This document shows, in pieces, positions 33,199 to 46,621 of a stretch of 64,000 nucleotides of DNA. The notes below the pieces were generated by a model. It had not been told where the DNA came from. It did no database searches and saw nothing but the letters and a program-made list of their open reading frames with translations. Location: the NCBI RefSeq assembly GCF_037325665.1, contig NC_090261.1, forward strand, positions 1,456,001-1,520,000. The letters are read 5' to 3'. Within the stretch, counting starts at the first letter, position 1, and every line of letters begins with the position of its first letter. The DNA is from Littorina saxatilis (Eukaryota > Mollusca > Gastropoda > Littorinimorpha > Littorinidae). A program made the position numbers and the translations under genes.

Positions 33199-35721
33199 GG
33201 AATGAGTGTGGGCAATTGGTGGCAGTTTACAGGGCGTTGAGTGAGGTTGCCTGCAGTGTGTTGTGTAGTTGTGCGTGAATGACTGGCTGTGAGAGAGGTG
33301 ACTGGAACCTTGTGGAGGCAAAATGTTTGAAGATGTGAATGGCAAGCATTAGTGTTGTTCTGAAAGCCGGGTGTCAGGGCCCTTGCCTCTACCCCTACTG
33401 TGGAATCAGTGTTTCTGTGTACGCCCTTACCTGTTTAATTAAAGTCTTTTGTGAAGTACATCTGGGATTACACTAATTTACAGACTAGCTACACAGAGAA
33501 GGGATCATGGTTTGTGTACACTGAAATACAGTCATGGTGTGCTCACAAGTCATAGTGTTGAGAGATATGTTGAGATGATGAAGATCAGTAGGTTTGTGGT
33601 GGCAGTGTAACAAGCTTTTAGCGATCTCACGCACACAGGAAGTTTTCCCTTTTTTTCTCTCCCAAAACGATTTGCAGTGTTTGCTGTTTAAGATGTTTGC
33701 AAGAATGATGAGATGGGAGAGGAAGGGTGTGTGAAAGTGGCAGTTGTGAGTGTTATGATGTGGGGTGGTGTTGATCCAACCTGTCACCGTTCTTACTGTT
33801 ACTGGCATTCAATTATAAACATATGGAATTTTGACCTTCATTCAGTGTTAGTTATTTAAAAAAACACGTATTTCATGTCAGAACTAATTTCCCAATTTCA
33901 TAAGTCCTGAAAATGTCAGTTAACAAACTGTTTTGTTTATCTTTAGTTGAAATGAAAAAAACTCCCACCCACTTTCATCAGATATATTCACTCCTTTACT
34001 AGTGGTTTTCTTGATGACATATTTTGCTTTACTGAAATAAAGAAGATTACATGTTGCAGATCAGTGTAAATGCTTCTGGTATTGCTGCGTGCGTGTGTGT
34101 GTGTTCAGTTCACCACATGTATGTGTGCAAGTCACTGTAACCAACACCAATCTCACATTTTGCACAGCCAAGTTTAATTTCATGCAAAGGCGTGTCACCA
34201 GTAGCACAAAACACGTCAATAGATATTTTGCCATTACAATTGATCAAGTACATAATATTATTTTGTTATCATAACACAGTCAAGATATTCACTTCAACAA
34301 ACACTATGAAGCATGCTGCTCTTCTTCTTCCAAGAATCATTGCCATTTTGTCGTACAAGCAGCGTTTATTCAGTGTTACTGTGTGTATGTTAATAAATAT
34401 CTTGTTCTGTTCAGTCAAGCTGTATCATTTCTCAGTCATGTGGAAAAAAATGTTAATACCAATCGTGACCTGCATTGGGGTAAGCCGCATGAAAACCATC
34501 ATCAAGACTGATACATGTACACCTTTTAGTCCATTTGTCAGCTTGATTTGTAAACTGATTCCGATCCGCTGTGATTAGTAAAAACCACGGCCCTCAAGTA
34601 AAACTACCAATTTCATTATTTCCATGGCACACCTTTTCTTATTCCATGCGCTGGATTAATTCGGGACTATGCCGGTAACAAAGAGTTGCTGCCATTGTGT
34701 TAATATAGCCTGTTAAGGCTGGAAAGTCGAAAACTACACACACACGCACACTTTCTCTTTTCCTCTCCGTCTCTCTCACACGCACACACACTGTCTTGCA
34801 ATGAATTCCATCCAAAACACATGAAACGTCATTTACATATGGGTAATGGCAACGGTCACTTACAATTTAAGAGATGTGGTATCGGCAATGAAACCATTCT
34901 CTGTTTATGCTGTTCCGCATGCGCCCCACTACATGTACTGTGATTGTGACTTAGTCTGTCGTTGTCTTTCAACCATGCACCCCACAGCAGAGTGATGTTA
35001 GGAGGTGTGTGTGTGTGAGTGAGTCTGCACTTGTGCGCACTGTTCAGTGTGATTGTTGTTGTTGGTTAGCTGACATAAAAATGTCAATTGTTCCTGACCG
35101 ATTTTGCTACCGATTATACACCCCAGCGCTTTTTGCCAACAAACATCAAATTTTTAAGATTTGCAAGAAAACCAATACATCCCTGAGCACACAGACATTG
35201 TGTAGCAATCACAGACAGAAGCGACCCGACCTTGCAAAAACCAACAGTCGGCTCACCATGTCGAACCGGCTGCATAGTAAACATTTGGCATGACAGACAA
35301 AATAGACAGTCCCCGGACTATGTGACCTTGGCCACTATGTGACCTTGGCCACAGTCAAAAGGTCTTACTTTTATTTGTCTTCTCGGTAAAGCAGCCCTTA
35401 AACTGACACGCCATCGTGTGCAATATGCAGTTACAGTCAGTAAAGTAACTTTGCATGTTGGACTGAGTTTGTCACATTCAATGTAGCGAAATAACATGTG
35501 TTGCAGCACGTCGCATTAAAACATGACGAGTTTTAAAATATGCAACAACTGGTCACAGTCAGCAAAGTAACCTGACACGCGTCAAAGCTGCTCTCAGCTG
35601 AACACGCGTAAAATGTGTGACAATTGCTTCCAGTAAGTGAAGCAACCAACATGTGTCCAGCCGTTAATTTGTCTGTCAAACCTAACGCATGTCTCAGCCC
35701 AGTCAAACAAGCACCATCACT
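33199..35721. other. PSMD8 3' untranslated region and intergenic sequence
   Basis: Two candidate polyadenylation signals (33438, 34036). No further gene is recognised; open frames here are short and featureless. A 21-bp direct repeat (ACTATGTGACCTTGGCCAC) is at 35317-35355. Confidence 0.5.
33438..33443 (+). promoter_or_regulatory. Candidate PSMD8 polyadenylation signal (ATTAAA)
   Basis: ATTAAA lies 240 bp after the PSMD8 stop codon. A second candidate, AATAAA, lies at 34036-34041. Either could end the transcript. Confidence 0.4.
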
Positions 35722-37101
35722 CTAAAAAGCATCAATGAAGTCGATGGGTTCCCCTGCAGAGTCCAGCTCCTCATCTTCTCCGGGAGGGGTGAGGGAGGGG
35801 GAGGGGGCACTAGGTCTATCAGGAAGTTCGTCACGCGCTATGGGCGGAAGTTGGTTCAGCGACCGCCCTAAACTTCTCCCTGCATGCGCCCTGCCACCCG
35901 CATGGCCATGATTGTCCAATGGGCGAAAAGCTTGCCGGTGGTTGGAAGCAGGGGGTCCGTAGCTGGCGCTGGGTTTGGGACACCGGTCAAACCTGTGTCC
36001 CTCCCGGCCTCCGTAGCGAGGGTCGTGGCCCAGAGAGGTGTGGCGCAGCGGGTCTCTGTGAGCAGCGTCTATGGCCGCCACCTCACTGTCCACCAGCACG
36101 TCCTCGTCGGCCAGACCCTCATCCTCATCTTCATCGTCATCATCATCTTCATCGCCGTCATCCGCGCGACTGTCATGACGACCCAAGTGGCCGGAGGAGA
36201 GACCAGGGTCATCCATGGAACAGCTCATCTGAAACAAGAAGCGGATTGTAATGCACTCGGAGAAGCAAGCGTTATGTTTGTGCCACTCGTAAATGGATGA
36301 TTCATGCACGATATGACAATATCCTCAAACAGCCTCGAATCAACATTGTAATGCACAGGCACACACAAACAAGTCGCGTAAGACGAAATTACTACATTTA
36401 GTCAAGCTGTGGAACTCACAGAATGAAACTGAACGTAGTCCGCCGCTAGTGCAAAAGGCAGTGAAAGTGACGAGCCTGTTTGGCGCTGTAGCGGTTGCGC
36501 TGTGCTTCATAGCACGCTTTACTGTACCTCTCTTCGTTTTAACTTTCTGAGCGTGTTTTTAATCCAAACATATCATATCTATATGTTTTTGGAATCAGGA
36601 ACCGACAAGGAATAAGATGAAATAGTTTTTAAAACGATTTCGGAAATTTAATTTTAATCATAATTTTTATATTTTTAATTTTCAGAGCTTGTTTTTAATC
36701 CAAATATAACATATTTATATGTTTTTGGAATCAGAAAAAGATGAAGAATAAGATGAACGTAAATTTGGATGATTTTATAAAAATTATTTTTTACAATTTT
36801 CAGATTTTTAATGACCAAAGTCATTAATTAATTTTTAAGCCACCATGCTGAAATGCATTACCGAAGTCCGGCCTTCGTCGAAGATTGCTTGGCCTAAATG
36901 TCAATCAATTTGATTGAAAAATGAGGGTGTGACAGTGCCGCCTCAACTTTTACAAAAAGCCGGATATGACGTCATTAAAGACATTTATCAAAAAAAAGAA
37001 AAAAACATCCGGGGATATCATTCCCAGGAACTCTCATGTCAAATTTCATAAAGATCGGTCCAGTAGTTTAGTCTGAATCGCTCTACACACACACACAGAC
37101 A

Positions 37102-37158
<57 letters not shown>

Positions 37159-37863
37159 CACGACCCTCATCTCGATTCCCCCTCTATGTTAAAACATTTA
37201 GTCAAAACTTGACTAAATGTAAAAAACACGATTTAACTGAATTAAATATCTGATAAAACTCCAGGTTCGGAGAATCTCCGGTCTTGTAGACTGCACTGCA
37301 TAAGGTCCTCTTATTGTGGAACACTTCTATGGCAAAAGTACAAAGTTCCCTATATATCCGAATAATTACTATGCGCAAATTGGCAATAAGCACATTCTTG
37401 GATGCACAGTCAACCATGAAACGTTTGTTCACTGTACATAAAACGTCAGTGAAACCGATTGAATTCACACAAGGTGCATAATACTTCTGTCAGCCTTCAT
37501 GAAGACTCTTCCCTTTGTCACAGAATTCCTAGCTCTTGAAGACACGTTAAACATCATTAGCACAGCTCTGACTCACCTGCCCAATTCCAGGTAACACTGC
37601 TTTCTTCTGCAGTCTCAGGAAGGTGGTCTCTCTCTCCAGCTGGTAGCCTCGCACAAACTGAATGATCTCTTCAGTGTTGGCGTCGCTTTGTCGTTGTCGC
37701 TGACGAGTATGGGTGTCGTAGTGGTCGTAGGCTGGGGATCGAGGCCTGGCCCTGCGGCCCGTGGTTGGCCCGCAGTTGAAGTCTGGGTGTTTGGATCTGT
37801 CCATGCTTCTCATTGACAGCAACACGCGTCCCAGACGGACGTCACGTGCCTGTTTTTGACGCT
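35722..37863 (-). CDS. Unrecognised gene, last two coding exons
   Basis: I do not recognise this protein. Two exons join in phase: 37863-37577 (acceptor CTGTCAG, donor CAG/GTGAGT) and 36228-35722 (acceptor TTGTTTCAG, stop TAG). The first exon encodes about 95 residues rich in Arg and Gln. It includes a likely helical stretch, EEIIQFVRGYQLERETTFLR, followed by LQKKAVLPGIGQ. The second encodes 168 residues, starting MSCSMDDPGLSSGHLGRHDS. It has a run of about 25 Asp/Glu, then a low-complexity Gly/His/Arg/Pro segment, and ends in the acidic tail EPIDFIDAF. No membrane segment or enzyme motif is visible, and the second exon is probably disordered. The upstream exon or exons, which must end in phase 1, were not found. 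The intron contains a full copy of the 0.86 kb repeat family (36371-37225). The clean splice sites and biased composition support a real gene. Confidence 0.6.
36371..37225 (+). repeat. 0.86 kb interspersed repeat family, copy B
   Basis: Complete copy from AAGTCGCGTAAGACG to the terminal CTTGACTAAATG. It has the internal near-duplicate block (GTTTTTAATCCAAA...AATAAGATGAA, twice) and a CA tract at 37083-37153. It lies in the intron of the unrecognised gene. Confidence 0.92.
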
Positions 37864-38099
37864 CTGACAGGTGCAAGACAGAGAGAAACAACCATTATAG
37901 ATCGACATCACTGAAGAGCTTTGAAAGAACCATCATCATATAGTTACAAGAAAAGTTGTAACATATATATATGCTGCTTCAGGAAACAAGTCGATTCATT
38001 CGGATTGCGGGGCAGCTGGGAAATACAACTACATACATACACATTTTATATATAATGCATTTCCTTCTTAATCTCACTCAGAATACCGACATAACAATA

Positions 38100-38461
38100 T
38101 TTAAAGGTGGAATTGATTCAAAAGTCTTCTCGCCTCCCCCACTTCGCCCCTCTCTTTCCCTCTCTCTTTTCTCTCTCTCTCCCTCTCTCTTAATCACTCT
38201 CTCTCTCTCTTTCTATCCTCTCTGTGTGAGATACACATCCACTTGGACGCACACATACACACAGAACCTTACTGTTTTGCATTCTTGGTGCTCAGTCAAT
38301 ACCGCTGTAGACTTGTTCATACGATTTACATAACAATACGCATACCTCAATATCACCACAACTTCAAGGACATACTTTACAATGCACACACGTTTCCCCT
38401 GGCGATCTAGTCAGCGCACCCAAATATGCAGAAAAAACAAGACCCACGTAATCAATGAATC

Positions 38462-38545
<84 letters not shown>

Positions 38546-38560
38546 CCCCCCCCTCTCTCT
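38100..38560. repeat. CT-rich and TCTG microsatellites
   Basis: CT-rich tract at 38140-38225, then (CTGT)n at 38462-38515 followed by (CT)n and a C run to 38553. Confidence 0.9.
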
Positions 38561-38564
38561 CTCC

Positions 38565-38876
38565 TATATCTCTCCGCCTGGAGGTGAAAAAGAAGAAGGC
38601 AGGAATCCTGGTGCCAAAACTCTCAAATGACAATGACTATCCGCGATTTAAGTACCTACATAAAAATAAAGCTCCGTTCAACGAGTGTCTCTACGTAAAG
38701 CGAGCAGTAACACAGCCCAGTGTATGGGTGTTCGATGACTCCCCACTTCACGGCGAACTGGCACTGACTGAAGTTTACAACAAAGCAGACGCTTTCACTC
38801 AAGCTGTTATTGAACCGATAAAACACCTTTTGACACCACCCAGTAAAAACACGAAGAGCGTCTCACCATTCAAGTG
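38565..38876 (+). CDS. Unrecognised ORF, possibly a terminal exon
   Basis: An open frame ending at TGA (38874-38876) encodes about 100 residues after a CT microsatellite that could act as a polypyrimidine tract. It reads LEVKKKKAGILVPKLSNDND, then YPRFKYLHKNKAPFNECLYV, SVWVFDDSPLHGELALTEVY and FTQAVIEPIKHLLTPPS. The composition looks like real protein rather than chance, with an aromatic and hydrophobic pattern and no long repeats. I recognise no family. No start codon outside the microsatellite frame and no upstream exon was found, so it may be a last exon, a retrocopy piece or chance. Confidence 0.35.
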
Positions 38877-40256
38877 AAATCATGCGGAGCAAGTGACTTT
38901 AATACTATTAATAATGTACATATCATGTTAAGTAAGTCGCCGCCCTGTCTGTGAAAGGGCAATTCTCCCTCTTGCTCTTCATTGCCTGTCAAACAAACTA
39001 GTGAATAGTTGTAGGAACATGTCATGACATAACTGTACCAATGAAGCAAAGTCATGTTTGTCAACTGATGACAGGAGCCCTAACAAAAGAACCCCTTCAG
39101 ATTTCAAGCCACGACTGAACTGGAACTCACTGACAACAATCTTCTTTTGGTGCTTTATTTTCCCCATCACAACAACTGTATTTACGCAAACGATCTCAGA
39201 GGGAAAAATTGTGTCCTTCCAAGATAATCTTGTTCCAAGACAACAGAAAATAGGCGACGGGCCGGTGAATACAAATCCCGAGGGATTGTCAATAACTCTT
39301 CTGTCTATGCTACTTTCAAAGGTTCAAGGGCTTTTCTTGTGTTTTTAAATTAAATTATTTTGTTGTTTTTGCTTTTAGCAGGTTACATACCGCTTTAAAT
39401 AAGCTTGGCATAATGGAATAATAAACGGCCCAGTAAGCACAGGGCCCGATAGCTCGCTGAGTGTTCCGACATTGGATTGAAATGAACGTGATTTGTTACC
39501 CGCTCTAAATCAGTGAGGGTTTCAAGTCTTTCTTCCGAGATTCCCTGGTCTTGACACATTATTGTTTCTCAGTTACTTTGTTAACCCTGAGAGAAGAAGC
39601 TTGAGAGCTGGCTTTCGCCCCTTGGCCTGACAGAACAGCGATTATATTGCCTACAATATACGATGTTCACAGCCGTCAGTCTTTGTAAGTCTGCATTTAT
39701 CGTAGTCTTCTTTCTAGTGACAAAGAAAAGATGAGATGTATGGCTGAGAAAGAGCCTGTCTGTCAGTGTCAAGCGACTCGTGAGTCAGTCTCACAAGCCC
39801 GGCCTCTTTTCACCATCTGCTGCCAGCACAGATTTATCACGGCAATAAACCGTCTACCGCAGTCTTTTGCAGCGATTAAATCCTAGAGCCAATGTCAAAG
39901 GGAACAAAACTTGGTTACCGAGAAGAAGGAAGAAGAGCCGGACAAGGAACGACATGGAAAAGAACAAGAAAGCACCTGTCAGACAGACAGGCAGAGAGAG
40001 GGACAGAGAGCTACTGAGGGGTATAGACAGCCAGGCAGAGAGAGTAGGAATACGAATGGCTTATTTGCTCCATACTATAGGCAGCTGAGCGGGGGGGGGG
40101 GGGGGGGGGGCGTAGGGAATCGAAGTACTGTGAACGTTTACACTTTCCAAATTCAAGAAACCTCAAAGCAGAGGCACCAACCGAATCGAATCTATAAGTT
40201 GTGAGATTTAACATTAGCCCATCCTCCATACAACATGCATTTGAAATAAACCAACC
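38877..40256. other. Intergenic, nothing recognised
   Basis: Unique-looking sequence with a G run at 40088-40110; no supported gene. Confidence 0.4.
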
Positions 40257-40439
40257 GTTCCAAAATGTATTAACACTGGGCTGAAGGGATTTGCAGTAAA
40301 CATCAAAGCAAATCAAGCCAAAATGTATTAACACTGGGCTGAGGGGATTTGCAGTAAACATCAAAGCAAATCAAGCCAAAATGTATTAACACTGGGCTGA
40401 AGGGATTTGCAGTAAACATCAAAGCAAATCAAGCCAAAA
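40257..40439. repeat. Three-copy tandem repeat, 57-58 bp
   Basis: AAATGTATTAACACTGGGCT begins each of three near-identical units at 40263, 40320 and 40378. Confidence 0.9.
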
Positions 40440-40495
40440 TGTAATCCCATAGTCCCGACAGGGGCCACAATTGCGTTGTCAAAATGTCTATGCAT

Positions 40496-40678
40496 TCAAT
40501 TGAAAACTGAGGTCGACAAAGTGCCGCCTCATTATTGTAAAGCCGGATAAAACGTCATCAAAAGCGTTAATAAAACAAATTGTAAAAAAAAAAAAACCTT
40601 TTGTGTGGGGATATTATCTGGAATAATTCATATGTAGTTTCTAACGTATCTGTCAAGTATCTTTCCGGTAATTGCTCT

Positions 40679-40722
<44 letters not shown>

Positions 40723-40745
40723 GCACCATAACATCTTGATTTGCA
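40496..40745 (+). repeat. Diverged fragment of the 0.86 kb repeat family
   Basis: It shares GTGCCGCCTCA, AAAGCCGGATA, ACGTCATCAAA and a GGGGATAT block in the family order, followed by a CA tract (40681-40722). It is clearly older than copies A-E. Confidence 0.65.
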
Positions 40746-43560
40746 GTCTGCGGCAATACATGTAAAAGCGGAAGCCTTCTCCGGGTAAATAACAATTGTG
40801 ATTATGACATTGGAAAGGCACAACTCACCCATTATGCAAACGTGTTTGCAGTAGCAGCGTTGTATTTAGTATGGGAATGAAGTTTCTATCGACAGTTCGG
40901 ACAGTCTGAGTTCTGTCAATTCACTGGAATGTGAGTCTCTATCACAAATTCTAGCTCATCCTCTCTTGTATGACAGAACACAAAAACCAGACCCAGAGGT
41001 GTTTGACGAAAAAGTAAATATAAAATAAATCAATAACTTGTCAGAACGTTCAGCATCGTTACTATTTCCACGAACCTGAACACACAACCTACTCTATTGT
41101 TGAGAACACCACCTGACGTATGTCAATCACGAGTAAATATTAGCCACAGTTGTATACCATTCATTAACACAAGAGCCTTCCAAGAAGACATTCAGAGCTG
41201 CATACAAAACATTGGGAACAACGTCCTCCTAAAACATCAGTGTGCATCTTTTTGGAACCATTTTGGACAAAGTATTTCTGGAGGCAAAAGCATACAAAGC
41301 CAATGTTTGTCCAAAACAAATTTGAACGAATATTTTTGTGGCAAATATACCAACACGGTCTTGCTTTTTGATTGATTGTCACTGCCTTCTTATTTAAACA
41401 CGTTCGACAAGAAGACTGGAGGCTCAGACACAGAACAGCCCTAAGGTATCCGTCTTGAAAACAAATCCTCATTTACCAACACACACAGAACAGCCCTAAG
41501 GTATCCGTCTTGAAAACAAATCCTCATTTACCAATACACAAAGGTCTGTTTGTGTCTGGGCTACACTTACAAGCTACTTATATATCAAGACAAGAATACA
41601 ACATTCTGAGGTAAGAGCGGCAACTGCGTTTCACAAACATTACTGACTCGGACGCACTGCATCCGTTCACAGCTCTGATCAGTAAAGAGAGTCACGCACA
41701 AAAAACCAAACTAACAGTCAAAATTAGATTCGTACTTCCGGACATCCACAGCGTACTGCAGGGTGATAACGAAGATGACGTCCCTCGGCTCAGTATGCCA
41801 GACGCAGCTAGATGCCTATAAGCGGATAAGCGTCATCGTAGTTATGACATCACCACTGACGTCAGTGGGCAAGGGTCCTCATGACCAATCAGGTGGCTGC
41901 GGATTAATTCGGGTTGATGCCACAAGTGTCCTTGTTCCTGGTTCTCGGGCAGAAACTCAGCCTGGTTTGGCGAATCTCCATTGATTTCCCTGATGTCCAG
42001 AGGTTTTACGGCAGGGATTTACGTCACTTATCGATATCACGTGACAAAGACGCTATATCGAGCTTCAGCGCAAAATATGCATCTTTGAATCGGTAAAAAC
42101 AGCAGGTTTTTATTTAATGTATGGGTTATTTTTGCCAAATGTAATGCGTAATTTACCACCCTTGTTTGTTAAATTTTTTGTTTGCTTAGTTGATTGGGGG
42201 GGGGGGGGGGGGGGGGAAGGGGTGGGTGCTGAGATGTTACACTGATACAAGAGGATACCAACCATTCTGAAAGCTGTGAATAAAATGTGACAGCCGATGT
42301 TAACATTAACCGAAAACTCTCGGTATTCTATTGGGTTTTGTGTAAAAATGCCGGAACAAAATCATGGACGGGTCATTTCCCAGTTTCGATTGCTTGAGTT
42401 GTTTGTATCAAAATAACGCGATTGGTTTGTCTTTGCAACCTAGTTTGACCGGTGCTGTGACCAAAAGACCGGAAATTAATCGATGTATGGCTCTTGCCTT
42501 TTGTTTGATAACGCTTTACAACAAAACAACAAAACTGGCACGATCACTGAATATCCTCTATAATTAACATAAATCTGTAGAAGAAATGAGCCACGTCGTC
42601 CCGTCAATGACCTGACTCTCTGTACTTACTGATACAACATCAACAACCGAATAGGTGGAAGGGACTGTGATTTGCTTGCATATTTCTGAACCGAATTACT
42701 CACTTTCCCCGTTTGTAGATTTTTAACATTTGAATGTAATACCAATATAATGGGAGGGATAGGGATGGGGTTGAGGTTCCATTGTCCAATGTAATAATAT
42801 TGCAATCCAGCAACGCTCTTACTCAGTAAACGTCAAAGCAGCAGTGAGCTACTGCCGCGTGCAGCCTTCTGACACGTTGTCCCAAAACAAGGCCTCAACA
42901 AAGCGATTTAAAATAACAATATCTTTGCTCTTCAGTGTTGTTCAATGTGGGTTCCTCCTTTCAAACAGAGAAAGATTATTACTTTATATTCCTCCATGAA
43001 CTCCATCAGGTAGCTTCATATTTGCAGTGGCGTTTACGATGCAACAAGACCAGAAAGCAATCAGCGCCGCGACTGACTTGAGCGTCTATATATCAAAGAT
43101 ATTCCACTGCTACGCAAAGATAGCAATCAAGACAAGGCAAATAATTTATTCAAGAAACCCCAAGGGGGTACATGAAAAAACAAAACAAAAATACAAGAAC
43201 AAGAAAGAAATGCATATTCTTAAACTCATCCGATGAATTTTTTTTGGAAAAACAGGATTTCATAACGTGTGAGCGTATAGCCCTACGTATGTTGTCAGTG
43301 AAGGGTCCCTGTGGCTATGGTGGTGACAGGGAAGCAAGGCTGGCTTGAAGCGCTGAGCCACCACGGCAACCAGAGCTAGGGGTCAAGTACAGCTTAGATC
43401 ACACATAGCTGCAGGGAATGGGCTCCTCTTCACTGTGCACTGCCGTGTTTTGCATAAAGACACTCACCGATAAATGAACTCTGTACTATTTCTGTTCCTT
43501 TTTTATTTTTATTAATGATATTAAAGCTTAGATTTGAAAACCACAGCAAACTTGCTGACT
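40746..43560. other. Intergenic; one short duplication and a CRE/CCAAT patch
   Basis: A 55-bp segment (ACACAGAACAGCCCTAAGGT at its start) occurs at 41427 and 41487. TGACGTC motifs at 41775 and 41857 and CCAAT at 41884 form a promoter-like patch on either strand. A G run lies at 42197-42217. No gene is supported. Confidence 0.35.
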
Positions 43561-43589
43561 GCACGCTTTGGTTTATTCGTTATGCATAC

Positions 43590-43660
43590 AATAGCTGTGG
43601 AGAACCGCTATATAAATGTTCTATTATTATTCTATTATTATTGTTATTATTATTTCTTGT
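43590..43660 (+). repeat. SINE/LINE-type tail fragment
   Basis: GAGAACCGCTATATAAATG followed by an ATT microsatellite, as at 48873-48910. Confidence 0.5.
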
Positions 43661-43689
43661 TGCAAGTGTAAATACTGCGAATATAGAAT

Positions 43690-44023
43690 AGAGGAATGCT
43701 GTCTTTACCTGCAGGTTAGTATGTCATCAGTCATAAAGCAACATAACAATGCTGTCTTTACCTGCAGGTTAGTATGTCATCAGTCATAAAGCAACATAAC
43801 AATGCTGTCTTTACCTGCAGGTTAGTATGTCATCAGTCATAAAGCAACATAACAATGCTGTCTTTACCTGCAGGTTAGTATGTCATCAGTCATAAAGCAA
43901 CATAACAATGCTGTCTTTACCTGCAGGTTAGTATGTCATCAGTCATAAACTTGAAGCAACATAACAATGCTGTCTTTACCTGCAGGTTAGTATGTCATCA
44001 GTCATAAAGCAACATAACAATGC
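43690..44023. repeat. 53-bp tandem repeat, six copies
   Basis: AACAATGCTGTCTTTACCTG plus CAGGTTAGTATGTCATCAGT and AAAGCAACAT; nearly identical units, so recent. Confidence 0.93.
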
Positions 44024-44128
44024 AAAGCCGGCATTGACCCAAAAGAAGAAAGAGATCTCATACGTGGTCATGCTTTCTACGATTTTCAATTGTTGGAATG
44101 ATTTGATAAGGCCAACAACAACACAAAT

Positions 44129-44346
44129 GTTGGTATAGGGTAACCCGACCTACCCTATTTTTTCCCGCCGACCCTAAAACTTTTTTTCATTTCTACAAAA
44201 GACCACCAACTTTTGGCACATTTTGCGAACCATACCGAGACAAAGGGAAGTAACCTCCTTTAAAATCGACTCAATTAAAAAACTTTTTTTTTTTTAAAAA
44301 GCCAATCTACCGACCCTATCTTTTTTGGTCACGTTACCCTAATCCA
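44129..44346. mobile_element. MITE of about 218 bp
   Basis: The ends TGTTGGTATAGGGTAAC and GTTACCCTAATCCAACA are inverted repeats, with internal CGACC(T/C)A blocks also inverted. The target duplication is unclear. Confidence 0.6.
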
Positions 44347-45840
44347 ACATATATTTTTGTTTGGCCTAAGAAATAACCCCGATTTATGTTTTCCTAGCTG
44401 GAGGTTCTATCAGAATGGCATGTTCACGGCGTACTGTACGCGTACTTGCGGACATGCTCAGATGCTGAATGTACAAGTTTTCCTACGTTAGGACATTTAC
44501 GGATGGCATTTCTCCTCTGAGTCATTACCAGCATATCTTTGAGATGAACCTTTATTCAAAACCAAATAATGTTTTCAGATTTTCAAGAAAAAGTATTTCA
44601 GCATGTTGAAAGTAGTTACCAGTATGTAAACCAAGCAGGAAGAAGTCATCGCGGCGACGTCGGTGACGGGGGTTGAGTGTCGGGGGAGGAAGGTGATGGG
44701 TGAAATGAAGCGTCCTCTACCGTGACCAAGTACACCAGACCTTCCTCTCTCGCTCTCCCTTTTACGTTGTGTCACAAACACATCTGCGAAACGTTGTGTA
44801 ATTGAGTTAAGACCTACCACAGAGTCACCCACACTGTGCTCTGCGTGCCAGAAGGCGTTATAAGACCAAGGAATACAGATGATCGCTATCTTCCTCTGGC
44901 ACAAAGCGCTCAAGTGTCCCCGAGTGACTGAGCAGCAGATTTTGGCGGGATCAAATTGCGGTAGTATTGTGGCGAGTGACTTTCAAGTCTTTGTGCTGAC
45001 TTTTCAATCAGTCACGCCCTATCTGCACAGCGACACTCGGCCTGCCTTACGTGTGCTAGGCGCCAGATAACACACACCTCGCTCTCTTCTCTCCACTCAT
45101 GACAACAAAACACAGGCGGTTCACACTATTTTCCAATAAATATAAACCTACACCATTCTTTCCAGTTCAAAACAACAAAAACCAAAAACAAACGTACACA
45201 AAAAACCACCCCACTGGCATCCAAGTTGATCAAACTACAACAAAGTCCACATCACCGCCAACAAACTGAGCAAGGTATCCGCACGGACATGCCGACTATA
45301 GCAGAGTAAGAAGGACCCAACAGGTAAACTACGCCACACAAATGACCTCCTTCAAGTGCCTGCACCACGAACCCCGACAACAACCTTCACTTTGTAACGA
45401 AGCAATGCGAAAGGTAGCACCACGGATCAAAGTCGAGAGATCAATAATCAATCAATCAATCCATCAATCAATCGTATCGTCAGATCGTTAGATATTGGCC
45501 ACGCTGGATATTGCTTAAAACCGGGGAACAGAGCAGTCGGGGCTTGTTAGGGTGGGTGGGAAATAGAGGGGTGGGGGCACCAAGATGCACTGGTTTGAAT
45601 CACAATAATGAGTAGGGCCTACACTACAACTACTGTTCCGTGCATACAATTCATTGGTTTACATACATGAAGGCTTTTCTGAAGCTTTTGACATTACCCA
45701 TCACATGTAACCTGTTTCATGTAGAAGAAATCTACGGTGGAACACCCTCAAAATTGCAATAATATTATCGTTGGATTTTGTTTTACAAAGTAAAACTCCG
45801 AAACAGATGGGCGACAAATGTTTCCAATGTCAAATGAAAC
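44347..45840. other. Intergenic, nothing recognised
   Basis: A short (AATC)n stretch near 45447. The minus-strand frame at 44575-44913 has no family resemblance. Confidence 0.4.
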
Positions 45841-46581
45841 AAGTCGCGTAAGGCGAAAATACAATATTTAGTCAAGTAGCTGTCGAACTCACAGAATGAA
45901 ACTGAACGCAATGCAACGCAGCAAGACCGTATACTCGTAGTCCACCGCTCACGGCATAGGCAGTGAAATTGACAAGAAGAGCGGGGTAGTAGTTGCGCTA
46001 AGAAGGATAGCACGCTTTTCTGTACCTCTCTTTGTTTTAACTTTCTGAGCGTGTTTTTAATCCAAACATATCATATCTATATGTTTTTGGAATCAGGAAC
46101 CGACATGGAATAAGATGAAAGTGTTTTTAAATTGATTTGGACACTTTAATTTTGATAATAATGTTTATATATTTAATTTTCAGAGCTTGTTTTTAATCCG
46201 AATATAACATATTTATATGTTTTTGGAATCAGCAAATGATGGAGAATAAGATAAACGTAAATTTGGATCGTTTTATAAATTTTTATTTTTTTTTACAATT
46301 TTCAGATTTTTAATGACCAAAGTCATTAATTAATTTTTAAGCCACCAAGCTGAAATGCAATACCGAAGTCCGGGCTTCGTCGAAGATTACTTGACCAAAA
46401 TTTCAATCAATTTGGTTGAAAAATGAGGGCGTGACAGTGCCGCCTCAACTTTCACGAAAAGCCGGATATGACGTCATCAAAGACATTTATCAAAAAAATG
46501 AAAAAAACGTTCGGGGATTTCATACCCAGGAACTCTCATGTCAAATTTCATAAAGATCGGTCCAGTAGTTTAGTCTGAATC

Positions 46582-46621
<40 letters not shown>

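Noticed and set aside
35884-36300. Plus-strand open frames of 110 and 138 codons
   Set aside because: Antisense shadow of the last exon of the minus-strand gene.
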